From an uncultured Fidelibacterota bacterium (GTDB taxonomy: Bacteria > Fidelibacterota > Marinisomatia > Marinisomatales > Marinisomataceae), in contig CABZHT010000002.1 in NCBI GenBank assembly GCA_902525615.1, positions 90,001-138,024 on the forward strand: a stretch of DNA of 48,024 nucleotides. Reading direction: 5' to 3'. Below, in pieces: positions 1 through 8,783 of this stretch. Below the pieces are notes generated by a model, which had not been told where the DNA came from, did not search any database, and was given only the letters and a program-made list of their open reading frames with translations. Positions within the stretch are counted from its first letter, which is position 1, and each line of letters begins with the position of its first letter. Position numbers and translations under genes: made by a program.

Positions 1-1015
1 TACTAATCAAGGTGAACAGATTTTATCTAACTTCATTTTTAAAGTATGTAGTTGTAGTAAAAATTGGTCCACATCTGATATTATAAATTCAATGGTGTCT
101 GATGTAAAGAACAAAGTAAAAAATGAAAAGGTTTTATTAGGGCTTTCTGGTGGTGTTGACTCATCTGTAGTAGCTATGTTATTACAAAAAGCTCTTGGAA
201 ATAATTTAATTTGTATCTTTGTTGATCATGGCCTGCTAAGGCTAGGTGAAGTAGATGAGGTGATGTCAACATTTGAAGCTTTAGATATCGATATAAGATT
301 AGTTGATGCCTCAGAATTATTTCTTTCAAAACTCTCAGGAGTAACAGATCCAGAGCAAAAAAGAAAAATTATTGGAAATACTTTTATTGATGTATTTGAA
401 AATGAAGCAAAAAAAATAAGGGATGTTGATTGGCTAGCTCAAGGAACTATTTATCCAGATGTAATAGAGTCTTCTTCTGATGACCATAATTCAAGTGTGA
501 TCAAATCACATCATAATGTTGGTGGTCTTCCAGAAAGAATGAATCTAAAATTATTAGAGCCAATTAGAGAGCTTTTCAAAGATGAAGTTAGAAAAATTGG
601 AGCTGAATTAAATACTCCTCAGCATATTTTACAAAGACATCCATTTCCAGGACCTGGACTGGGTATTAGGGTCATGGGAGAGATCACAAAAGAGAGGATT
701 GATGTTTTACAAAAAGCAGATAAAATTTTTATAGATGAACTAAAAGCAGAGAAAATATATGATTCATTAAGCCAAGCTTTCATTGTTTATTTGCCAATAA
801 AGTCAGTTGGTGTTGTTGGTGACGAAAGAAGGTATGAAGATGTTCTAGCTTTGAGAGCAGTTGAGACTGTTGATTTTATGACGGCAAATTGGGCACATTT
901 ACCCTATGATTTCATTGGAAAGGTATCTAACCGCATTGTTAATGAAATTCCACTTGTTAGCAGAGTGGTTTATGATTGCACTGGCAAACCTCCTGCAACT
1001 ATTGAGTGGGAATAA
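1..1015 (+). CDS. guaA: GMP synthase (glutamine-hydrolysing), 5'-truncated by window edge
   Basis: Converts XMP to GMP using ATP and glutamine, the last step of guanine nucleotide synthesis, in the cytoplasm. The frame is open from the window edge (first full codon at base 2), so the start and the N-terminal glutamine amidotransferase domain lie outside; about 337 residues are visible against a usual length a little over 500. The ATP-pyrophosphatase P-loop SGGVDSS lies near bases 146-166. The C-terminal dimerisation domain carries [16 protein letters not shown], and the protein ends KPPATIEWE, a typical GuaA terminus. The residues before the first internal ATG at base 92 (GEQILSNF, then a Cys-containing stretch and Trp) match the GuaA linker region, so that ATG is not the start. 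It overlaps the next gene by one base. Confidence 0.96.
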   Translation, partial: TNQGEQILSNFIFKVCSCSKNWSTSDIINSMVSDVKNKVKNEKVLLGLSGGVDSSVVAMLLQKALGNNLICIFVDHGLLRLGEVDEVMSTFEALDIDIRLVDASELFLSKLSGVTDPEQKRKIIGNTFIDVFENEAKKIRDVDWLAQGTIYPDVIESSSDDHNSSVIKSHHNVGGLPERMNLKLLEPIRELFKDEVRKIGAELNTPQHILQRHPFPGPGLGIRVMGEITKERIDVLQKADKIFIDELKAEKIYDSLSQAFIVYLPIKSVGVVGDERRYEDVLALRAVETVDFMTANWAHLPYDFIGKVSNRIVNEIPLVSRVVYDCTGKPPATIEWE

Positions 1016-1470
1016 TGATAGAAATAGTTTGGTTCAACAAAAAGTATTCTGAACAGTTTTTCATTCTAAATAAAGCATGGATTGAAGAGTCATGGCATTT
1101 GGAAGATTCTGATAAAAAAGATCTGCTCAATCCTGATAAAATTGTTGAAAATGGTGGACAGGTTTTCTTTGCTTTGGAAAATAAAATTGTAATAGGTACT
1201 GTAGCAATGATAAAGAGTTCAGATGATAGGTTTGAGTTAGCTAAAATGACCGTCCAAGAGGATTTTAGAGGAAAGGGAGCAGCAAATATGCTTATGGATG
1301 AGTGTTTAAAATTTGCAAAGCAAAATAATTCTCGAGAAATTTTTTTAATATCAAATGATTCATTAATTATAGCTAGGAACCTTTATGATAAATATGGCTT
1401 TAAAGAAGTGAAATTAGATTCTCAAAAATATGATAGAGGGAACGTTAAAATGAAGTTAACTTTAGATTAA
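1015..1470 (+). CDS. GNAT family N-acetyltransferase
   Basis: A 151-residue protein of the Gcn5-related acetyltransferase fold, likely transferring an acetyl group from acetyl-CoA to an amine; the substrate is not predictable. The acetyl-CoA pyrophosphate-binding stretch is seen in VQEDFRGKGAANMLMDECL, followed by the usual C-terminal motif where an Asn/Leu/Tyr cluster (NLYDKYGFKEV) closes the fold. I choose the ATG at 1015, which overlaps the guaA stop as TAATG, over the GTG at 1006. It sits between guaA and glmS in the same direction with six bases before glmS, so it is probably co-transcribed with them, though nothing links its function to either. Confidence 0.82.
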   Translation: MIEIVWFNKKYSEQFFILNKAWIEESWHLEDSDKKDLLNPDKIVENGGQVFFALENKIVIGTVAMIKSSDDRFELAKMTVQEDFRGKGAANMLMDECLKFAKQNNSREIFLISNDSLIIARNLYDKYGFKEVKLDSQKYDRGNVKMKLTLD

Positions 1471-1476
1471 GATATT

Positions 1477-3312
1477 ATGTGTGGAATTGTTGCTTATAAA
1501 GGTCATAAAAATTGTCATCCAATTTTATTAAATGGATTGAAGAGACTAGAATACAGAGGATATGATTCAGCTGGTATTGCTTGCATTAATTCAAATGATA
1601 AATTAGTTGTCACAAAACGCAAGGGTAAAGTAAGTGAACTTAAATCGGCATTATCTAATTCAGAAATTTATAATTTAGGAATAGCTCATACAAGATGGGC
1701 TACTCATGGTAAGCCTAATCAGTTAAATGCACATCCACACCTTGATCAATCTAAAAAAATTGCTCTGGTTCATAATGGTATCATTGAAAATTATGATCCG
1801 ATTAAAAAATTCCTTTTATCAAAAAATATAAAATTTAAATCTGAAACTGATACAGAGGTTTTAGTTCAATTGATTGGATATTTTTACAAAAATGGTAAGA
1901 TGAGTTTTGAACAATCAGTTCGTGCAGCTTTGCAGAGAATTGATGGCGCATATGGAATTGTAATTCTTAATACTGATTATCCAGATATGATGATAGCTGC
2001 TAGAAAAGGAAGTCCATTGGTTTTGGGAATCAAGGAGAATGAATTCTTTATTGCAAGTGATATTTCACCAATTGTTAATCATACTAAAGATATTATTTAT
2101 TTAAAAGATTCAGAAATGGCAGTTTTTAGCAGCAAAAGCTTTAAGATTAAATCAGTAGATAAAGATATTTCGTTACCAAAAAATATAGAAAAAATTGATT
2201 TCAAAATTGATGATTATGATAAAGGTAAATATAAATATTTTATGCATAAGGAAATTCATGAGCAAATTAGTACAATACCCAATACTATTAATGGAAGAAT
2301 AAAAAATGAATCAGTTTTATTACAAGGCTTATCAGATCATTGGAATGTAATAGATTCAGCAGAAAAAATTTATATAACTGCATGTGGAACATCATGGCAT
2401 GCTGGACTTATTGGAAAAAATTTTATTGAACGATTTGCTAATATTCCTGTACATGTTGAATATGCTTCGGAGTTTAGATATAATCATGCTTTAATTGATA
2501 ATAAAACTGTTGTTATTGCAATTTCTCAATCTGGAGAAACAGCAGATACATTAGCTGCAATCAGAAAAGCGAATAATCATGGAGCACTTACAGTTGGAAT
2601 ATGTAACATAGCTGGAAGTTCAGTTTCAAGAGAAACTGAATGTGGAGTTTATACGAGATGTGGTCATGAAGTTGGTGTTGCATCCACAAAAGCCTTTACA
2701 TCTCAGATAGTTGTACTATATTTATTAGCCCTCAAGCTTGCCGAAAGTAGAAAAACGATTTCAAAAGCATCTTTAAAAAGACACTTAGACTATAAAAAAT
2801 CGGTAAATACAATTAAATCTATATTTAAAAAAGAAAATGACATTAAAAAAATTGCAATGGAATATAAAAAAGCCAACGATTTTTTATATTTAGGAAGAGG
2901 GTTAAATTTTCCTGTGGCATTAGAAGGTGCCTTAAAACTAAAAGAAATTTCATATATACATGCAGAGGGTTATCCAGCTGCTGAAATGAAACATGGACCA
3001 ATAGCTTTAATTGATAAGGATATGCCCAGTGTATTTATAGCACCAAGAGATAAGACCTACGAAAAAATTATTTCAAACATTCAAGAAATTAAATCAAGAA
3101 AAGGAAAGATTATTGTAATAACAGATTCTAAAAATGATAAAGTTTTAAAAGAGCTTGCTAATGACTTAATAGTTGTTCCAAAAACTAATCATTACGCTTT
3201 TGTTATTTTAGCTTCAATTGTTCTTCAGTTATTAGCATATCATATTGCTTTAGGTAAAAAGCTAAATGTTGATCAGCCACGTAATCTTGCAAAATCCGTA
3301 AGCGTTGAATAA
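1477..3312 (+). CDS. glmS: Glutamine--fructose-6-phosphate aminotransferase (isomerising)
   Basis: Makes glucosamine-6-phosphate from fructose-6-phosphate and glutamine, the entry step to UDP-GlcNAc for peptidoglycan and lipopolysaccharide. The 611 residues match the family length. The N-terminus MCGIVAYKG exposes the catalytic Cys2 of the Ntn-type glutaminase after Met removal. HTRWATHG and HNGIIENY follow as glutamine-site motifs. Two SIS domains fill the second half (ITACGTSWHAG and SQSGETADT near residue 300-350; a second near 470-520), and the end DQPRNLAKSVSVE is the family's conserved tail. No ribozyme-like leader is possible in the six-base gap from the upstream gene. Confidence 0.97.
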   Translation: MCGIVAYKGHKNCHPILLNGLKRLEYRGYDSAGIACINSNDKLVVTKRKGKVSELKSALSNSEIYNLGIAHTRWATHGKPNQLNAHPHLDQSKKIALVHNGIIENYDPIKKFLLSKNIKFKSETDTEVLVQLIGYFYKNGKMSFEQSVRAALQRIDGAYGIVILNTDYPDMMIAARKGSPLVLGIKENEFFIASDISPIVNHTKDIIYLKDSEMAVFSSKSFKIKSVDKDISLPKNIEKIDFKIDDYDKGKYKYFMHKEIHEQISTIPNTINGRIKNESVLLQGLSDHWNVIDSAEKIYITACGTSWHAGLIGKNFIERFANIPVHVEYASEFRYNHALIDNKTVVIAISQSGETADTLAAIRKANNHGALTVGICNIAGSSVSRETECGVYTRCGHEVGVASTKAFTSQIVVLYLLALKLAESRKTISKASLKRHLDYKKSVNTIKSIFKKENDIKKIAMEYKKANDFLYLGRGLNFPVALEGALKLKEISYIHAEGYPAAEMKHGPIALIDKDMPSVFIAPRDKTYEKIISNIQEIKSRKGKIIVITDSKNDKVLKELANDLIVVPKTNHYAFVILASIVLQLLAYHIALGKKLNVDQPRNLAKSVSVE

Positions 3313-3323
3313 ATGTCAATTAT

Positions 3324-3770
3324 ATGAATAATAAAATTCCACCTCCAATAGTTACTTTCATTTGTGGTTTAGCGATTTACTTTTCAAAAACCTTCTTTAA
3401 TCAATTTTTGAGTTACAGTAATAATAGAATAAGTATATTTCTTTTAATTTTAGGATTGTTTATTTTAATTTCAGCTGTCAGATCTTTCAGAAAACAAAAG
3501 ACAACGGTTAATCCTTTAGCACCAAAACAAGCATCTTCTTTAGTTTCTTCAGGAATATTTAAGTATTCAAGAAATCCAATGTACCTTGGAATGTTAATTG
3601 TTTTACTATCTATATCTTTTAAGTTTAATCTAGCTGGAGGAATTGTTATATCTCTATTTTTCTATTTATTTATAACAAAATTTCAAATTCTTCCCGAAGA
3701 AGAGGCAATGAATGAATTATTTGGAGATGAATTTACCGAATATTCTAATAGAACTCGAAGATGGATTTAA
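3324..3770 (+). CDS. Isoprenylcysteine carboxyl methyltransferase-like membrane protein
   Basis: A 148-residue integral membrane protein with about four hydrophobic segments. It carries the ICMT/PEMT-family signature SGIFKYSRNPMYLGMLIVLL near residues 76-95 (the R-N-P-M-Y core) and the C-terminal EEEAMNELFGDEFTEYSNR followed by RRWI, which forms the S-adenosylmethionine site in this family. In bacteria these proteins are presumed SAM-dependent methyltransferases of unknown substrate. Eleven bases separate it from glmS and eighteen from the SMR gene, so an operon is likely. The family assignment is firm; the reaction is inference. Confidence 0.8.
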   Translation: MNNKIPPPIVTFICGLAIYFSKTFFNQFLSYSNNRISIFLLILGLFILISAVRSFRKQKTTVNPLAPKQASSLVSSGIFKYSRNPMYLGMLIVLLSISFKFNLAGGIVISLFFYLFITKFQILPEEEAMNELFGDEFTEYSNRTRRWI

Positions 3771-3774
3771 AATT

Positions 3775-3781
3775 AAAAGGG
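3775..3781 (+). promoter_or_regulatory. Shine-Dalgarno-like site for the SMR gene
   Basis: AAAAGGG lies seven bases before the ATG at 3789. It is one of only a few clear ribosome-binding sites in the window and supports that start codon. Confidence 0.55.
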
Positions 3782-3788
3782 TAATTTA

Positions 3789-4112
3789 ATGAATTTATAT
3801 ATAGCGCTTATTTTAGCAATTCTATTTGAGGTAACAGGAACGATGTTACTCCCAATAACAAAAGAATTTTCAAAATTAATTCCAACTACTTTGGTAATAA
3901 TTTTTTATTCTGTTTCTTTTTATTTTTTATCAGTTGCAGTTGTTAAGTTGCCTTTAACAATTGTCTATGCTTCTTGGACAGGATTAGGTGTAGTCTCTGT
4001 AGCTATTTTGAGTTATTACTTTTATAAACAACCTATAAATCTTATAACAATAATAGGATTATTTATGATTGTTATTGGTGTTATCTTGGTAAATGTGTTT
4101 AAAACTAATTAA
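3789..4112 (+). CDS. Small multidrug resistance (SMR) family transporter
   Basis: A 107-residue, four-helix membrane protein of the EmrE/Sug class, which works as an antiparallel dimer exchanging protons for cationic drugs, quaternary amines or guanidinium. The essential glutamate of helix 1 is present at position 14 (ILFEVTGT), and Tyr60 and Trp63 (YASWTGLG) fall at the same positions as in EmrE. These points support a proton-coupled EmrE-like pump, but the family also contains guanidinium exporters and polyamine transporters, and I cannot separate these from sequence alone. It follows the methyltransferase gene and precedes the PBP-activator-like gene by 22 bases. Confidence 0.88.
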   Translation: MNLYIALILAILFEVTGTMLLPITKEFSKLIPTTLVIIFYSVSFYFLSVAVVKLPLTIVYASWTGLGVVSVAILSYYFYKQPINLITIIGLFMIVIGVILVNVFKTN

Positions 4113-4134
4113 ATAAGCTTATATTTAAATTATT

Positions 4135-5922
4135 ATGAAATTATTAGTTAATATTATTTTATTTGGAAGCTTATTTGCTCAATCAATTGATAGTGAATTA
4201 CATGAACAATTTATTGAATCACTTGTAGATGATTTAAATAGTCAAAGAAATAACTCTGTTATTAAAAGAATTGATGAAAGTATGATTATTGAAACTGATT
4301 ATGCAAATCATGTCAAGATTTTAAAACTCAAAGCTTATTATAATCTAAAAGATTTTGATTCTGCACTTAATATCGCAAAATCAATGAATCCGCTCAATTA
4401 TTCACCTAATCTTAAAACATCTTTTTATTTAACTATGGGAGATATTTATTCCTCCAAAGGTTATTACGATCATGCTTTTAAAAATTACATAGATGCAAGG
4501 AGATCAAACATTGATTCGCGTTCAAAAAGAGTCATCAATAAAAGATTAGTTAAAATTATCCCACTAAATCTAGATTTTGAAAATTTGGAATTAATGGAAA
4601 TCATTGAAGATAATAAAAGTAATTTAAATATCATTCTTTTAGCACAATCTTTTTCGTTGGTTTATAGTAATTCACAAGAAATCTCAAACAAATTTGATCA
4701 AATTGACCAAAGCAGTTTAGATAGAGAGTTTAGATCGAATTACAATTTCTTAAAAAGAAATATTGATTCTAAAACATCTTTTTCGAAAAAAGTTGGAGTT
4801 GTACTTCCCTTGGAAGGAGAAGGTCTTGAAATTACTAATGCATTTTTAAAAGGATTATTAGAAGCAAATCAAAGTTCTCAGTCTAATGATAAGATTCAAT
4901 TTATTGTTATTGATAACTACAAAGATCCAATCTTAACCGTTGAAGCATTTAAAAATCTTGTCAATAAACATAACGTAAGTGCGATAATTGGACCATTTTT
5001 AGATAAGAATTTAATTGCAGGAGCAAGTTCAGTTTCTTCTACAAAAATTCCAATTTTTGCTCCATTTTCATCATTAGACAATCTTTCTAATGTTAATAAA
5101 AATATATATTTATTAAACTCATCTGTTGATTTTAGAAATCAGCTATTGGTAAATCATTATCTAGATAATTCTGAAATAAATAATATTGCTGTTATAGCGC
5201 CGAGAACAAATCTAGGCATAAAAGAAGTTGATTCTTTTTTAATAGCTTTAGATAAGCTAAATAAAGAGCCAGTATATATTGGTTGGTATGAAGAAAACTC
5301 TGCAATTGACCTTCGTCCAAATTTTAATGAATTAAGAGAGGTCGCATGGGAGATTGAAACCCGTGATGAGTATCAAGAATTTTTAGGTGTTGAGATTGAT
5401 GTTCTTGACTCTATGTTTGAAGTAGATAATGATCAAGTCTATGATATGTTTAATTTAGAACAAGAAGAGTCAATCGATTCCACAAAAGTGATTTTAGAAA
5501 CCATTGATGGATTGTTTTATCCAGTGAGTTCAAATGCTTTAGAGTTTGTTGCTTCTCAAGTGTCATTATCTAATCTTGAAACACAGCTTTTAGGAAATGA
5601 AAATTGGCTTAATCTTGACTTACTTAAACAAGAAAGTGTTTCACCGCATATTTCAGATATGTTGTTTGCATCAAATTATATTCCAAAATATTTGAATAAT
5701 AGTGAATATGATTATGATCCATCTTTAAATAATATATTCCATTTTGGAATGGATTTTTCAAACTTTTTAATTAATTCAAGTTTTAATAAATCAAACTTTG
5801 ATTTTCGTTCTTCATCTAATTTTGAAGGAATTACAAGGAATTTTGATTTTTCCAGTTCCAAATCAAACCAAGGTTCTAAGGTAGTTAGATTTTCAAACAG
5901 AAAAATCTATAATTCTAGATAA
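4135..5922 (+). CDS. Periplasmic PBP-activator (LpoA)-like protein with type I periplasmic-binding fold
   Basis: A 595-residue exported protein. Residues 1-16 form a signal peptide ending near FAQS. Residues about 55-125 look like TPR helices (SALNIAKSMN; YYDHAFKNYIDARR). From about residue 219 (KKVGVVLPLEGEG) begins a domain of the Leu/Ile/Val-binding-protein class: repeated Rossmann-like beta-alpha units (SAIIGPFLDK; PIFAPFSS) and IDGLFYPVSS then LLGNENW near the end. This TPR plus PBP-I arrangement is that of LpoA, which stimulates peptidoglycan synthases, though transport-like or sensory roles are possible. Its neighbours pgeF and uppP both concern the cell wall, which favours an envelope role. 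There is no lipobox cysteine, unlike LpoA. An acidic insertion lies near residues 400-450. Confidence 0.68.
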   Translation: MKLLVNIILFGSLFAQSIDSELHEQFIESLVDDLNSQRNNSVIKRIDESMIIETDYANHVKILKLKAYYNLKDFDSALNIAKSMNPLNYSPNLKTSFYLTMGDIYSSKGYYDHAFKNYIDARRSNIDSRSKRVINKRLVKIIPLNLDFENLELMEIIEDNKSNLNIILLAQSFSLVYSNSQEISNKFDQIDQSSLDREFRSNYNFLKRNIDSKTSFSKKVGVVLPLEGEGLEITNAFLKGLLEANQSSQSNDKIQFIVIDNYKDPILTVEAFKNLVNKHNVSAIIGPFLDKNLIAGASSVSSTKIPIFAPFSSLDNLSNVNKNIYLLNSSVDFRNQLLVNHYLDNSEINNIAVIAPRTNLGIKEVDSFLIALDKLNKEPVYIGWYEENSAIDLRPNFNELREVAWEIETRDEYQEFLGVEIDVLDSMFEVDNDQVYDMFNLEQEESIDSTKVILETIDGLFYPVSSNALEFVASQVSLSNLETQLLGNENWLNLDLLKQESVSPHISDMLFASNYIPKYLNNSEYDYDPSLNNIFHFGMDFSNFLINSSFNKSNFDFRSSSNFEGITRNFDFSSSKSNQGSKVVRFSNRKIYNSR

Positions 5923-5926
5923 AATT

Positions 5927-6550
5927 ATGATTTTTGATTTTTCAGATAAAATCAATCAACATGGATTAAAAGTAATTTTTTCAAATGCTGAAGAGAGCAA
6001 CATATTAACGAAAAAAGCTATTGTTTCTATGTCGCAAATCCATTCTACAAATATAGAATTAGTAAATGATAAAAAATTAGTATATAGCAACGTAGATGGA
6101 ATTTTCTCATGCAAAAAAAATTATGCTTTACAAGTTAAAACAGCTGATTGTTTACCTATTTTTTTTATTCATGAACATGAAAATATTTTTGGAGTAATTC
6201 ATGCAGGTTGGAAAGGTCTTAAAAATGGTATTATTTCAAAATCTGCTAAGTTATTAAGTAGTCATATTAATAATCTTAACGAAATTACGGCTTTTATTGG
6301 ACCATCAATTTCACAAAAAAATTATGAGGTGAAAAATGAATTTATTGACTATTTTGATAATGAGTTCATTGAAAATATTGATGATAAATTTTTTTGTAAT
6401 TTAAAAGGTGTTGCAAACTCTCAATTACAAAAGCTTGGAATTAAAAATGTTATTGATTGCAATCAATGTACTTATGAAAATGAAAATTACCATTCTTATC
6501 GACGCAATAAGACTTCAAAAAGAATGATTGGTTTAATTTATTATGAATGA
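5927..6550 (+). CDS. pgeF: Peptidoglycan editing factor / laccase-domain (YfiH) protein
   Basis: A 207-residue member of the DUF152/YfiH family. Members have been described as polyphenol oxidases, as purine nucleoside phosphorylases and as editing enzymes for aberrant UDP-MurNAc peptides. The metal and active-site motifs are present: QIHSTNIE near residue 38, KTADCLP near 70, HAGWKGL near 90, GPSISQKNYEV near 125, and a late Cys/His region (CNQCTYENENYHSYRR). It lies directly between a PBP-activator-like gene and uppP, overlapping uppP by eight bases, so a cell-wall role is the most sensible reading here. The exact substrate is inference. Confidence 0.85.
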   Translation: MIFDFSDKINQHGLKVIFSNAEESNILTKKAIVSMSQIHSTNIELVNDKKLVYSNVDGIFSCKKNYALQVKTADCLPIFFIHEHENIFGVIHAGWKGLKNGIISKSAKLLSSHINNLNEITAFIGPSISQKNYEVKNEFIDYFDNEFIENIDDKFFCNLKGVANSQLQKLGIKNVIDCNQCTYENENYHSYRRNKTSKRMIGLIYYE

Positions 6551-7286
6551 ATTAATTAACTATATTATTTTAGGAATGATTCAGGGATTAACTGAATTTT
6601 TTCCTGTTAGCAGTTCTGGTCATCTAGTATTATTCCAAGATTTCTTAAAAATTAAAAATGAAGGTGCTTCTGCTGAAATTATTGCTCATTTTGGGACTTT
6701 ATTCAGCATACTTTTATTTTATAAGGCTTCTTTCTTTTCTTCAAAAAACGAAAATGATTTTTTTAACCCAGCCACTATTAAGTTGTTAGTAATATCTACT
6801 ATTCCAGCTATTATCTTTGGCCTTATATTTGATTTTGAGCAATTTTTTAACTACGAATTTGTCCAATACTCTTTGTTAGCAAACGGAGCTTTAATAATAC
6901 TAATGAGCTTATTAAAAAATTCATTCTCATTTAATTTTAATTTAAAATCTGCTTTACTTTTAGGTATATTTCAATCTATTGCAATTCTTCCTGGAATTTC
7001 CAGATCTGGAATGGTAATAAGCTCAGCTTTGATGTTAGGACTTAATAAAGAAAAATCTATTCAATACTGTTTCTTTATGGTGATACCAGTTATTATTCTC
7101 TCAATTTTTTATGAATTATTATTTTCTTCTGGATTTGATGCTATAAACTTGTTGGATGGATTAGGATTATTTTTATCATCATTCATTTTTGGATACCTGA
7201 GTTTATACTTTTTAGTAGCATTTCTGAAAAAATTTGATTTCTGGTGGTTTGGATTGTATTGTATAATTGTGAGTATTATAACATGA
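6543..7286 (+). CDS. uppP: Undecaprenyl-diphosphatase (BacA/UppP)
   Basis: An integral membrane phosphatase that recycles undecaprenyl diphosphate to the monophosphate carrier for peptidoglycan and O-antigen synthesis; overproduction gives bacitracin resistance. The family signature GMIQGLTEFFPVSSSGHLVL is at residues 11-30, and the second active-site motif PGISRSGM lies near residue 147. About seven to eight hydrophobic segments and 247 residues fit the family, at the shorter end. It overlaps pgeF by eight bases and the downstream symporter by four (ATGA), so all three should share a transcript. Confidence 0.95.
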   Translation: MNELINYIILGMIQGLTEFFPVSSSGHLVLFQDFLKIKNEGASAEIIAHFGTLFSILLFYKASFFSSKNENDFFNPATIKLLVISTIPAIIFGLIFDFEQFFNYEFVQYSLLANGALIILMSLLKNSFSFNFNLKSALLLGIFQSIAILPGISRSGMVISSALMLGLNKEKSIQYCFFMVIPVIILSIFYELLFSSGFDAINLLDGLGLFLSSFIFGYLSLYFLVAFLKKFDFWWFGLYCIIVSIIT

Positions 7287-8773
7287 TTGAAGTAATATTT
7301 ATTATTTATCTTTTGTTGATTATCTGTGTTGGAATTCTTTCAAATAAATTTGTCTCCTCACAACTAGATTTTTTACTAGCTGGAAGAAGGCTTGGACCAT
7401 GGGTAACGGCCTTTTCAGAAAGAGCTTCAGGAGAATCAGCATGGCTTCTTCTTGGACTTCCTGGTGCTGCAATTGCTATTGGATATGGAGAAATTTGGGC
7501 AGTAATAGGTATAACGATTGGTATTATATCCTCTTGGTTTTTAATTGCAGAACGCTTAAGAGATGAAACAGAAAAATTTGACTCCTTAACCATTCCAGAT
7601 TTCCTTGAGAAAAAATTCAATGATTCTTCTGGATTAATCAGGATTATTTCAGCTTTAATCATTGGAATATTTTTTACTTTTTATGTTTCAGCGCAGTTTC
7701 ATGGTTCAGGAAAAATTTTAAACACTATATTTGGTATTGAGCCTTTGTATGGAATAACTCTAAGTGCTATAATCATTATCATATATACGATTTTGGGCGG
7801 TTTATTAGCAGTAGCTTGGACCGATTTGATTCAAGGTGTGCTAATGATAGGAACTTTAGTTGTTTTGCCGATTGTTGGTCTTTTTGAGCTACTTTCTTTT
7901 GATCAAAGTTTATCTGAATTATTGAAGTTTGATTCAATAGAAAAAAATTCAGTTTTTTCAGGACTTACTGGTTTTGGAGCTCTGTCAGTTGCATTAGGTG
8001 GGATGAGTTGGGGTTTAGGGTATTTTGGTCAACCACATTTACTTATTAGATACATGGCTATAAAGTCTGTTAATGATATTAAAAAAGCTAAATGGATTGC
8101 AGCTCTTTGGGCTATTCCTGGAATTTCAGGTGCATTTATGATTGGAATTGTAGCATTAGGCTATTTTGGTGAAGATTTTTTTATCGGTAAAGATCCTGAA
8201 ATTGCAATGCCATTATTAGCGCAAATGTTATTACCTGCATGGATTGCTGGGTTACTTATTTCTGGCGCAGTTGCAGCCATGATGTCCACCGCAGACTCTC
8301 AATTATTAGTATCTACATCTGCGATTAGCGAAGATTTAAAGTTGAACAAAGTGATTAAAACAAGAAAATCAAATAAATTAACTAGTACCAGATACATCAC
8401 AATCATTCTTGGGTTATTCGCTTATGCAACCGCTATGTATTCCGAAGTTTCAGGAGATACAATTTTTGGAATTGTTAGTTTTGCATGGAGCGGATTAGGT
8501 TCTTCATTTGGACCAGCAGTTATCTTGTCTTTATGGTGGAAAAAGACAACCAGGGAAGGTATTATTGCCGGTCTTCTAACTGGGTCAATTGTAACAATGA
8601 TTTGGGGAAGTAGTGAGTTTTTAAAATTGATTTTTACTGAAAGATTAACAAGCTTTGTATTAGCATTTATTGTAGTTATAGTAGTTAGTAAATTGACTTA
8701 TACAAAAAAAGAAAAAAATTCCAATAGAGATTCAGGTGCGCAAATTCAATCTGGTAGCTATGGAATATCTTAA
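7283..8773 (+). CDS. Sodium:solute symporter, PutP (proline)-like
   Basis: A 496-residue, roughly 13-helix transporter of the SSS family that aligns with Escherichia coli PutP along its length: AGRRLGPWVTAFS, MSWGLGYFGQPHLL, MSTADSQLL, SAISEDL and FAWSGLGSSFGPAV all have direct PutP counterparts. Proline uptake driven by sodium is therefore the best guess. The ATG at 7283 overlaps the uppP stop (ATGA); a start at 7244 would add 13 hydrophobic residues read from uppP sequence and is less likely. Unusual: the TM2 segment reads ASGESAW where PutP has ASDMSGW, so the sodium-site aspartate (Asp55 of PutP) is Gly50 here. Confidence 0.83.
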   Translation: MIEVIFIIYLLLIICVGILSNKFVSSQLDFLLAGRRLGPWVTAFSERASGESAWLLLGLPGAAIAIGYGEIWAVIGITIGIISSWFLIAERLRDETEKFDSLTIPDFLEKKFNDSSGLIRIISALIIGIFFTFYVSAQFHGSGKILNTIFGIEPLYGITLSAIIIIIYTILGGLLAVAWTDLIQGVLMIGTLVVLPIVGLFELLSFDQSLSELLKFDSIEKNSVFSGLTGFGALSVALGGMSWGLGYFGQPHLLIRYMAIKSVNDIKKAKWIAALWAIPGISGAFMIGIVALGYFGEDFFIGKDPEIAMPLLAQMLLPAWIAGLLISGAVAAMMSTADSQLLVSTSAISEDLKLNKVIKTRKSNKLTSTRYITIILGLFAYATAMYSEVSGDTIFGIVSFAWSGLGSSFGPAVILSLWWKKTTREGIIAGLLTGSIVTMIWGSSEFLKLIFTERLTSFVLAFIVVIVVSKLTYTKKEKNSNRDSGAQIQSGSYGIS

Positions 8774-8783
8774 TTGAAAAAAA

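Noticed and set aside
92-1015. A 307-residue gene starting at the ATG at 92
   Set aside because: The frame is open to the window edge and the upstream residues match the GuaA linker, so this is the tail of a longer guaA.
1477-3312. glmS ribozyme upstream of glmS
   Set aside because: Only six bases separate glmS from the preceding gene, and the sequence before it is coding.
7244-7282. N-terminal extension of the PutP-like symporter into uppP
   Set aside because: It would overlap uppP by 43 bases; the ATG at 7283 gives the ATGA overlap and a normal SSS N-terminus.
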